DNA from: Aquila chrysaetos chrysaetos
Lineage: Eukaryota > Chordata > Aves > Accipitriformes > Accipitridae
Length of the DNA: 64,000 nt
Direction: 5' to 3'
NCBI RefSeq assembly: GCF_900496995.4
Contig: NC_044006.1
Coordinates: 78,919,754 to 78,983,753, forward strand
Below are positions 1-10,100 of this stretch, piece by piece (positions within the stretch are counted from its first letter, which is position 1; the number at the start of each line of letters is the position of its first letter). A program made the translations under genes and the position numbers. Below the pieces are notes generated by a model. The model made no database searches and was not told the DNA's origin. It was given only the letters and a program-made list of their open reading frames with translations.

Positions 1-24
1 CCACCGCCACTCCCTCCCTGGCAG

Positions 25-2956
25 GCAGGACGTAGCGTTCTTTGACGCCAACCGGACGGGGCAGCTGGTGAACCGGCTGACGGCCGACATCCAGGAGTTC
101 AAGTCCTCCTTCAAGTTGGCCATCTCCCAGGTAAGGCTGCCAGCCGGCGGTACTGGCCCCCCACCCCGGCCCTGCCCCAGCCCCCAGAACCCACCCCTGC
201 CCGCCCCCACCCAGGGCCTGCGCAGCGGCACCCAGACGGCAGGCTGCTTCGTCTCGCTCTACCTGCTCTCACCCAAGCTGACCGGCCTCCTGCTCGTGGC
301 ACTGCCCACGCTGGTGGGTGCCGGGGCCCTCATCGGCGCTGCTCTCCGCAGCCTCTCCCGCCAGGCACAGGAGCAGGTAACCCTGCGCTTGAACCCCCCC
401 CCCAGCCCTACCAGCCCCCCAAGGGACCCCGCCATCCCCGCGGGGCCGGAGCAGGGGGTGTCCCGCACCAGCCCCCCTCTCCATCCCTCTCCCTGCAGGT
501 GGCCAAGGCCACCGGCGTGGCAGACGAGGTGCTGGGAAACGTCCGGACGGTGCGCGCCTTCGCCATGGAGGACCAGCAGGCAGGGTAAGGGGGCGGCGGG
601 GGCTCTCCCCTGGTGGGGGTGGTGGGGGGCTGGGGAGGCATCAGCCCCGTCCCTGCCCGCAGGCTGTACTGCGCCGAGGTGGACCGCGCTGGCTGGCTGA
701 ACGAGCGGCTGGGGATGGGCATCGCCGCCTTCCAGGGGCTCTCCAACCTGGCGCTCAACGGTGAGTGGGTCCCGTGGGGCAGGACCCGGTGGTGCCGTGG
801 GGCAGGACCCCCTCCGGGTCCTACCTCCACCCTGCGCCCCACAGGTATCGTCCTGGGAACCATCTTCGTGGGAGGCTCCCTGATGGCCGGGGATGAGCTT
901 TCGCCAGGCGACCTCATGTCCTTCCTGGTGGCCTCGCAGACCATGCAAAGGTAAGGGCAGGGCCCGGCACAGTGCCTCCCCCGGCGTGCCGCAGCCCGCC
1001 CGGGGCGCAGCCCTGAGTTCGGCCTTTCCCCTTGTGCACCGCAGGTCCATGGCCAACATCTCCATCCTGTTTGGGCAGGTAGGTGGGGCGGGGGCTCCCG
1101 CTGGTCCCCCAGGGCTGGGGGGCAGGGGCCGGGGTTGCTCCCGCCGCCGTCCCCGCAGGTGGTGCGAGGTCTGAGCGCCGGCGCCCGCGTCTTCGAGTTG
1201 CTGACGCTGGAGCCCAGCGTGGCGCTGCGGGGGGGGGGCCTCCATCCCCAGCCATTCCCTGCTCGGGCGCATCTGCTTCCACCACGTCTCCTTCAGGTGA
1301 GCCGCCCTGGCCCCTTGAGCCACCCCACGGGCTGGGGGGCTGGCACCGTGCTCCCGCAGCCTCCCGCTCCTCTCCCCACAGCTACCCCACCCGCCCCAGC
1401 TACCCGGTCCTGCGGGACTTCAGCCTCACCCTGCCCCCCTGCAAGACGGTGGCCATCGTGGGACCGTCCGGAGGAGGTACCGGCCTGGCCGTGGCCCCCC
1501 GGCCCTCCCCACACCCCCAGGGCAGGGGACCCCCTGGCCAGCACGTCCCAACCGCAGGCACAGGAGCCAGCCTGGCCTCCCCGGGGACGCCAGCTCAGCC
1601 CTTCGCCAGTCCCCAGGCGCATCCTCCTGCACCCCAGTCCTCTGCCCAGTGAGCCCAGCGGGCGCCAGGGACTGGGAACCGGCTTCTGTGCTTCCTACCT
1701 GCCCAGCAGCTCTCCGTGAGGCCAGGGCTCATGGCTGGAGCCGGGGCGCACGGGGGTGGGCAGCCGGGCAGTGCCGTGGGGCTGAGGGCTCCGCTCTGCA
1801 GGCAAGTCGACAGTGGCGGCGCTGCTGGAGCGGTTCTACGAGCCCACGCAGGGCACCATCACCCTGGACGGCCACGACATCTCCTCCCTGGACCCCTCCT
1901 GGCTGCGAGGGCAGGTCATCGGCTTCATCAGCCAGGTTCGGGGCTGCCGTGGGGTGCGGGGCTGCCAGGGGGTGCTTCCCCCAGGTGCCATACAGGGAAC
2001 CCGTCTGGGGCTCGGTGCTGACGGGCCGGACGCTGCCCCAGGAGCCGGTGCTCTTCGGAACAACCATCATGGAGAACATCCGCTTCGGGAAGCCGGGAGC
2101 CTCTGATGCGGAGGTGTATGCCGCGGCCCAGCTCGCCAACGCCGATGGCTTCATCCGCAGCTTCCCTGAGGGCTACAACACCATTGTGGGTACGTGCCGG
2201 GCTCTGTGCCACGGAGTGGGGTATGGCAGGGGTGGGAGGCAGGCAGGCACCCCCGAGCCGGCCCAGCCACCCCTCGGGACAGATGGACGAGCGTGAGACC
2301 CTGGCCAATGCAGCCCAAGTCCCCTCGGGGACACCGGCTGCCAGTCACTGCCCGCACAAGGCTGTGCCAGGCTCCCCGCAGGAAGGAGGGTCCTGGCGTT
2401 CCTGGGGGGTTCCCTGGCTCTGGCACAGGAGGCGGTGTGGGAACACGCCTGCGCCCCTCCACTCTCATCCTCGGGGCAGGGGTCTCTCCCTGGGCTGGGG
2501 TGACACCGGCATCCCCGCGGTTGTCGCCGTCAGGTGAGCGTGGCACGGCGCTCTCGGGGGGTCAGAAGCAGCGCATCGCCATCGCCCGGGCCCTGCTGAA
2601 GGACCCCGCCGTCCTGATCCTGGACGAGGCCACGAGCGCGCTGGACGCCCAGTCAGAGAAGGTGGTGCAGGAGGCTCTGGACCGCGCCGTCTCGGGCCGC
2701 ACGGTGCTGCTCATCGCCCACCGCCTCAGCACCATCCAGGGTGCCGACCTCATCGTGGTGCTGGCGCAGGGCCGGGTGGCCGAGGTGAGCAGTGCCCAGT
2801 GCCGGGGGTGGGTGGGCAGGGGCGGGCAGGGGGTGGGCAGCCCCATGGGTGACACCGTCTCCGCCATCCCCACAGGCAGGGACCCACGAGGAGCTGGTGC
2901 GACGGGGGGGTCTTTACGCCGAGCTCATCCGCCAGCAGACCAAGGACCGGTCCTGA
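25..2956 (+). CDS. ABCB8: ABCB8, mitochondrial inner-membrane ABC half-transporter (5' part outside window)
   Basis: ABCB8 is a half-transporter of the mitochondrial inner membrane (the mitochondrial ATP-sensitive K+ channel regulator MITOSUR, also tied to iron export). Twelve exons are visible: 25-130, 215-376, 499-584, 663-760, 845-950, 1045-1078, 1159-1296, 1382-1476, 1802-1935, 2042-2189, 2534-2784 and 2876-2956. They give roughly the last 480 of about 730 residues. The part of the transmembrane domain from QDVAFFDAN onward is followed by a complete nucleotide-binding domain: Walker A GPSGGGKST split across the 1476/1802 junction, Q-loop GFISQEPV, signature LSGGQKQR, Walker [10 protein letters not shown] and H-loop AHRLS. 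The protein ends TKDRS. All phases agree except inside exon 1159-1296: a 10-G run at 1209-1218 leaves the exon one base too long to join its neighbours, probably a homopolymer error. Identity is near certain from the sequence and from its position before ASIC3. Confidence 0.95.
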
Positions 2957-3021
2957 GCGTGGGGCAGACCGGGGGGGGGGCGGTGCCTGCCTGCTCCGGG
3001 GGTGGCCCCCTGCTGCTCCCC

Positions 3022-3027
3022 AATAAA
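3022..3027 (+). terminator. ABCB8 poly(A) signal AATAAA
   Basis: A canonical AATAAA lies 66 bases after the ABCB8 stop codon, giving a very short 3' UTR, as is usual in this compact gene cluster. It is the only canonical signal seen before the next gene. Confidence 0.8.
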
Positions 3028-3057
3028 CCGGAGCTGGAAGGCGGCTGTGGAGGCTCT

Positions 3058-4121
3058 GCTGTGTGGTGTAGTGCTGGGGGGGGGGGCGGGCCAAGCGGGG
3101 ACCGGACCGGGCAGCGGGGGGGGGGGCACCGGCCCCACTCGCCCCCCGCTGCACCCCCAAGGGGTGACGTTTGATTTGGGGGCGGGGCTGGCGGGGCTGA
3201 CCTCGCCTCTCCCTGCCTGCACATTCCCGGGGACGGGCAGCTGCCTGCAGGCCGGCTGTGGCGGCTCCGGCTCTGCTGCCCACGGGGATGGCAGTGTCCT
3301 GCGTGGGAAGGGGGGGGGTGTCCCCTGTGTCACCCCCCGGGGTAGGGGTCCCCTGGGTCGCCCCGGGAAAGGGGAGCGGGTGGCTGTGCCCCCGCCGTGC
3401 CGGGTCAGTCGCGGTGTCACTCGCTGCGTGTCCCCTGTCCCGGGGGCCACCGTGGCGGGGCTGGGGCTGGCACGGCCCATGGGGCGACCCCCCCCGGCAC
3501 TGCTGCCTGCCGAGCCGACCCCCGCCCCCGGGCTCTGTGCCCCCCGTACCCCAACCGCCCCGGGAGGGGCTCCGGGCCGGACGCGGGTCTGCAGCCGCCG
3601 GTGCGGGGGCCCAGCGGGGCCCGGGGCGGGGGGGGGGGGGGTCCTGCAGCCGCCGCCCGGGCAGTGCCCCCAGCCGGGACCCCCCCCCCCAGCCGCGCCG
3701 GGCTGAGCGGGGGCTCCGAGCCCAGGGCCGGGCGGGAGGCGGGGGGAGGCAGGGAGAGGAGCGGGGCTGCAGTGGGGCAGCCCCCCAGCCCTGCCCGGCC
3801 CCCCGGCTCCTCGCCGATCCCCCCCCCCCCTCCGTGTTCGCCGGGGGGTGGCGGCGGGTGGAGCCGCCGCGGGAGGGGCGGGGGCGGGGGGCGGCCGCAG
3901 ACCGGCAGCGGCAGCGGCTGCGCCGCGGCAGCGGCAGCGGAGCCGGGACCGGGAGCGGGACTGGGACCGGGACCGGGAGCGGGAGCGGGGCCGTGCTGGC
4001 CGGCGGCACCGGCCGGGCGGCACCGGCAGCGCGGGGGGGGCGGAGCGGCCGGTCCTGCCCTGCCCTCCCTTGCCCTGCCCTTGCCCTGCCTCTCCCTGCC
4101 CGCAGCACCCTGAGCGCGGCG
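3058..4121 (+). promoter_or_regulatory. ABCB8-ASIC3 intergenic CpG island, likely ASIC3 promoter
   Basis: About 1.1 kb of extremely GC-rich, CpG-dense sequence separates the ABCB8 poly(A) signal from the first ASIC3 coding exon. No TATA box is obvious. The stretch 3940-3990 is a simple repeat of GGGACC/GGGAGC units. Several long reading frames exist on both strands, but they look like low-complexity Pro/Gly/Ala/Arg translations of GC-rich DNA and are not called as genes. The role as promoter is inferred from position. Confidence 0.5.
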
Positions 4122-4190
4122 ATGGCCCGGGGGGGGGCTGCTGGGGGGCTGAGGGCGGCGGGGAGCGCGGGGGCCCGGCGGCAAGGATGA
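4122..4190 (+). CDS. Short upstream ORF overlapping the ASIC3 start codon (ATGA)
   Basis: An ATG in a very good context (gcggcgATGG) at 4122 opens a 22-codon frame whose TGA (4188-4190) overlaps the ASIC3 ATG (4187-4189) as ATGA. If the leader is unspliced here, ribosomes would meet this frame first, and a termination-reinitiation arrangement could limit ASIC3 translation. It may equally be chance, or the result of a miscounted G-run in 4131-4160. Whether this lies in the mRNA leader is inferred. Confidence 0.35.
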   Translation: MARGGAAGGLRAAGSAGARRQG

Positions 4191-7100
4191 GGGCGGGCTC
4201 GGAGGGCAGCGGGGAGGGCGAGGGTCTCTCCAGCCTGCGGGCCTTCGCCCACAGCTCCTCGCTGCACGGCATCAGCCACGTCTTCGCCTACGGGGCCGTG
4301 TCGCTGCGCCGCGTGCTGTGGGGCGCCTTCTTCCTGGGCTCGCTGGGCCTGCTGCTGCTGGTCTGCGCCGAGCGCGTCGCCTACTTCCTCACCTACCCCC
4401 ACGTCACCAAGCTGGACGAGGTGGCCGCCCACAACCTCACCTTCCCGGCCATCACCATCTGCAACCTCAACGAGTTCCGCTTCTCCAAGATCACCCGCAA
4501 CGACATGTACCACGTGGGCGAGCTGCTGGCGCTGCTCAACGACCGCTACGAGATCAGCAACCCGCAGCTGGCCGAGCCCCACGTCCTGGCCGCCCTGCGC
4601 GACAAGGCCAACTTCAAGAACTTCAAGGCGAAGCCCTTCAGCATGGCCGAGTTCTACAACCGCACCGGCCACGACCTGGCCGACATGCTGCTGCAGTGCT
4701 CCTTCCGCGGCGCCAACTGCACCGCCCGCAACTTCACCGTGGTGAGTGCTGGCCCCGGGGCGCGGTGCCCGGCTGGAGGAGGGGGCTGCACCGGGGCGGG
4801 GTGGCCACGCGCCCGCCGGGAACCGCGAATGGACGCGGGTGTCCTGCCAGGGTGAGCCCCTTCTCCCGACCCGCGGCCGTCCCGCCGGCGCGTCCCATCG
4901 CCCGCAGCACGTCAGCCCCTGCCCACCTCCCCGGGCACTGCGGTGGGCTGGTTGCCAGCCAGGGGTGCCCCCACCCCGCACTCGCTGCAGGGGTGCCAGG
5001 CGGCTGGGAACGGGCGCCCAGGCTGGAGCCATGCTGAGCCGGGGGCCCTGTGCCAGGCCGGGTGGCTCTGCCTGCATGCAGCCGCTCGGGCAGGGGATGC
5101 TGGTGGGTACGGGATGCTCACGGGTACAGCCCATAGCTCCGCTCCCTGCGCCAGCCCTGGATGCCACCCGGGCACCGGCAGCAGCAGCTGTTTCTCCCAG
5201 GCTCTGTTTGCACACAGGCTCCCACGCCCGCAGCTCCTCCGCGCAGCCTGCCCTGGTGCAGATGGGGGTCCCCTGTGCCAGAGCTGTCCCCCCACAGACC
5301 GTGGGTGCCTGGCCCCGGTGCTGCCCCCAGCACCCCCTGCTGCTCCTGGGGCTGCACCCGCTCTGCTCTCAACCTGGGGGATTGCCGGTGCCCGCGCGCT
5401 CCCACCACACCTGCCATGCCCCGGTGGCATGCCAGCGGGGCCGAGCTGCGTCCCCTGGGCTGCATGTTCACCCCCGGGTGACATGCAGGGTGCTGGCAGC
5501 TGCCAGAGCATGGCGGGGGGAGCAGGGCTGCCACGTCCCTCTGCAGGCATGGGCTGCTGTGGGCAGCGGGGCAGCCGTGGGAGGAGGTGCCCTCCCTGCC
5601 CCGTCCGTGCAGCCCCAGGTGGGCACAGGGACCCCTAACCCAGGGCTCGGCTCCCCCAGGCAAACCTTGGCCACGGGCAGCCTGTGCTGGGTTCTGCAAG
5701 ACCCACCTGGGGCAGTGCCTGCCCGGGAGGGACGGGCAGGGGCGGTGGCACGGGCAGGACAGGCGCATCCTTCGTGCTGCGACAGCGCCAGGGAAGCAGC
5801 GTGCTCGGTGGAGCTGGGCAGCCTGCGCCCGCTGTGCACAGCTCTGCTCGGTCCCCATCGCCATCACCGTGGGCTTGGCTGCGCTATCACAACAGCAATT
5901 ACCGTCAGCTTAAGACTCTTTAGTGCGCGAAATTAATTTTCCTTGGGAGCTCAGTTGAAAAGCATCCCTTTTGGCAGCTCCGCGCTCCCCGTGCCCTTTG
6001 CTGGACCAGCTCTGCCGGTGCCCCTGTGGCAGGGCCAGGCGGCAGCAGTCCCCGGGGTTGAGGGCTGGGATGTGCCGTGGGAGGGTCGAGGGTCCCCAGA
6101 GCAGGACCCAGGGTGGCACATGCTGCATGGCGGCAGCTTGCTGCAGCTTGAAAGCCGGCACCTCTCCAAGGAGTGTGGCTGAGCCACCGGGGCCTTGGCG
6201 TGCCGCCGGTGTGGGGTGCCGGTGCCTGCCCCAGGGGTGCGCGGGAACCCGTCTTTGCTCCTGTGCCGATGATCTTGGCATGTGCGCGCTGTGCTGTGCT
6301 GCTCCCGCTGCCCCCAGGGTCATGGTCACTGCCGGGAGGGTCTCACTCTGCCCACGTGTGCCGCACGACCGGTCCTGCTGCCGCCTCGTCTCCGACGGGT
6401 GGTGAGAAACTTCTGCCTGAGCAGCTGTGGTGGTCCCCGGCACACAGAGCCCCCCCCCCACGGGACGGCCCTGGCCCGGCTCAGCCCGGCTCAGTCCTGC
6501 CTCCGACTGCACCCGCTGCAACTTTGCCGGCTAAAAATACAGAGCTAATGCTGGGGCTTAGCCACAGATCATGATCCTCTGCCCTGGGCCTCAGCGCTGA
6601 GCCGGCAGCTCCCGGCACCGTGTCCCGTCCAGCGGCCGTGGGCTCTGGGGTTGCCGGGGCTCCCATCCTGTGCCGGGGCTGGAGAGGTCGGCTGTGCGCG
6701 GCGTCTTGTCCCAGCCCCATCCCTGGGGTCCCCGAGATCCCCAGGCACGTCGCAAGTGTCCAAAGCAAGGGCCATCCGGGCTGTGCCCCCCTGTTGCTTC
6801 ATCTGGGCTGGGGCTGTGCCCCCCTGTTGCTTCCCCCCCCCGGGGCCGGCAGGGCTGGGGGTCCTCGAGCTGTAGGGCTGGGGGGGGGCTTGATGGTGGT
6901 TCACCCCGAGCGTGGGGACCAGGAGGGCTGGCAGTGCCGGGGCCGTGTCCCTGTCCCCGTCCCCATCCCTGTGTCCCCCCCCCCAGCTGCTGCCGGGCCC
7001 AGCACATCCCTGTGCCGGGCAGCCGTTGCCATGGCAGCCGCCCCCCCTTCCTCCTTGGGCAGCACGTTGCCATGGTGACGGCTCCCCTCTTTGGGAGCAG

Positions 7101-10100
7101 CCCGTTGCCACAGCAGCGTCCCGTCCGTCCCCCCCCCCGCCACCAGTGGGGCAGGATGGGGGGGGACACCTTATAGTGGGGGGGGGGCCCTGACCCCATG
7201 GGGCAGTTACGGCCCCCCTGGGCCACCCCCCGCCCCCAGGCCATGGGTCAGTGACGGGACTTGGGGGGGGCCATGGCTGCAGCCCCCTGCGCCCGGGGCA
7301 GCCCCTCTGTGGGGTGGGGGCCATGGGCCCCTGCATGGGATGGGGCTCTGCCCCGGGGGCACGAAGCAGGGGCTAGGTCAGGGGGAATGGGGGTCGGGGG
7401 TCTGGGGGGGGGGCGGCTCAGGGTTGTTAAGTTCAGGGTCACGCTGGGGGCTCTGGGCAGGGTCTCTGCCCCCGGGCGCTGGTCCCTGGGGGCATTGGGG
7501 GCCCTGGCTGTGGGTTCTGGTCCCTGGGGTCCCTGGCATGGGGCAGGCTCCCAGGTCCTGGTGGGGATGATGGCCTCTGCCACCGTGGCTAAGCCCAGCC
7601 CTGGTCCCTGTCACCGTCCTGGCTCGTGTCCTCCCACTCACGTGTCCCCGTGCAGCCCCACGTCCCCCCAGAGCCGTGCTGAAACCCAATCCCCCTGCAG
7701 AGCCCCGGCAGAGCTGCACGGGCTGGGGCGCGTCTTTGTGCCCACGGTGCCGGCACCCTGCCGCCTGCTCTGGGCTGGCGCTTTCCTGGCCTCACCGGGC
7801 ACCTTCCTGCTGAAGGTCAGGGAGCGGGTCCGGCACCACGCCGCGTATCCCCGCGTCACGATGCTGGACGAGGCGGAGGGCCGCGTCCTCGTCTTCCCTG
7901 CCGTCACCCTCTGCAACTAGAACTGCGTCCGGCGCTCCCAGCTCACCCCCAACGACCTGTTCTGGCTGGGCAGGGAGCTGCCGGCGGTGGGGAGAGAGGA
8001 TTTCCCCCGCTACCTGCGGGCGCTGGGGCGGCCCCCCGACCTCGCCGGCTTCTTCCCCAGCAAGAGCTACGACCTGGGCGCCTTCTACCAGCGCGCCGGG
8101 CACCCCATCCATGAGATGCTGCTGCACTGCCGCTCCCGCGGCCGGGACTGCGGCCCCGAGAACTTCACCGCCGTGAGTGCCAGCACCACCGCCATGGCCA
8201 TGGCCACCGCCACGGCTGGCTCTGCCCAGGGCAGGACCCACAGCAGCCCCAGCCCCGGCTGGCTCTGCCCTGGGCAGGGCTTGGGCAGGACCCCCAGGGC
8301 TGAGCAGGTTTTGGGGCCACGGGGTGTGCAGGCTGTGGGGTGGTCGTCTGCGGGGTTGCGCAGGCTGTGGGGTGATGGTGGGGTGGGGGCACGGCACCTG
8401 CCCGCCCCGCTGTCCCCCAGCCCCAGGCGCTTGGCAAAGCTCCCACCACGCTGCCCTGGGGCGGCTCCTTTTGCCCACCCTGCACCCATGGGGCCGTGGG
8501 GAGATGCAGGGCCGTGGGGAAGCGTGGTGGAGATGGGGAGTCACGGGGGGGGATGTGGAGCTGTGGCTGCAGTGCAGGCATGGGCGGACCGGGGTCGGGG
8601 GGCAATGGCCGGAGTGTGCAGCTCTCGGCCCCGCTCCCCACAGGAGAGCTGGCCGTGGGGAGGGGACGTGGGGCTGTGGGGGCAAGGGTGCCATGGCAGG
8701 GCAAGGGCAGGCAGTCTCTGCTCGCTGAGAAGTGGCAGTGGAGGGCTGTGGGGGCTTTTTCTGTGCTGGGGGGCTGTGGGAAGAGGAGGGTCAGCCCCAG
8801 GTAGGGGGTCTGTGGGGGCCTTCCAAGGGGTCGGGGTCCTGTATCCCGCCTGGCTGGGACTGGGGAGGGACCATCCCTCTGCCGCAGTGAGCGCTGGGGT
8901 CTGTGGGGCAGGCCATGGGGCGGGGGTCCCCCAGGGCCATGGGGACCCAGCAGAGCTGAGGACACCACGCTGGGGCAGGGACAGCAGCAGTCGCCCCATG
9001 GCCCCATCTGCAGCCCCACGCTGGCCCCAAAGGGGAAGGGATGGACGCACCAGCCCCCTCCCTGTGCACTGACTGGTGGGGTGATGGGATCCTGCACGGG
9101 GAGCACTGGGATCCTGCCCCGGGGCTGTGCTGGGTCCCCGGGCACTGCATTCCCCCCCCCCCCAGCCCTGCTCAGTGGGCGCAGGGCAGGCGGGCGCCCA
9201 GCTCCCATCCCCCAGCACCCCGAATGCCACCGTCCCACGGGCAGCCCCCGCGGCGGGCGCTGAGGGTCCTGCCCTGTCCCTGCAGATCTTCACCCGCCTT
9301 GGCAAGTGCTACACCTTCAACTCGGGGGGACCGGGCCGGGAGGTGCTGACCACGCTGCAGGGCGGCGCGGGGAACGGCCTGGAGCTGATGCTCAATGTCC
9401 AACAAGAGGAATACCTGCCCGTCTGGGGGGACACGGGTGAGCCCCCCCCCCCTGCAGCCCTGCCCACGGCCCGGCTGCTGCCCCGCACCCCTGACGCCCA
9501 CCCTGCCTTGCAGACGAGACCTCCTACGAGGCGGGGGTGAAGGTGCAGATCCACAGCCAGGAGGAGCCCCCCTTCATCGACCAGCTGGGCTTCGGCGTGG
9601 CGCCCGGCTTCCAGACCTTCGTGTCCTGCCAGCAGCAGCGGGTATCCGGCCGCTCTGCCCGGGCGGTGCAGGGAGAGGGCTGTGGGCATGCAGACCCCCC
9701 CGGGGCTCGGGCAGTCCCGGCACGGCCAACAGCCGTCCCCACGGGGACATCCCGTGCCGAGCTGTGCTGCACGGCAGGTACTGAACCACCGGTGTGGCAG
9801 CTTTGCCACCGCAGCGGCCAGGATCACCGTGGCACGGCGTGGGGCAGCCCCACGCTGGGACCACTCGGTCCTGCCGCAGGCACTGGCTCTCAGCAGCGAC
9901 CCCCCCCCCCCCCCCCCCCCCGCAGCCTCCTGCCGAACAGACCGTCGGCAGGGGCGGCAGCCAGCTCGCGCAGCCAGACACCTAAATTTAGGTGTCTCGA
10001 GTGGGTGTCTCCATGTGTGCCGGCACTCGTGGCGTGGGCGGCAGGGAGTGCAGCGACGGCGGGAGCGTGACCTTCGGCACCCATGGGCGCCCTGCCGAGC

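Noticed and set aside
2750-5215. 821-codon open frame on the minus strand
   Set aside because: Low-complexity Pro/Gly/Ala/Arg translation antisense to ABCB8 and ASIC3 exon 1. Stop codons are rare by composition here and no domain is seen.
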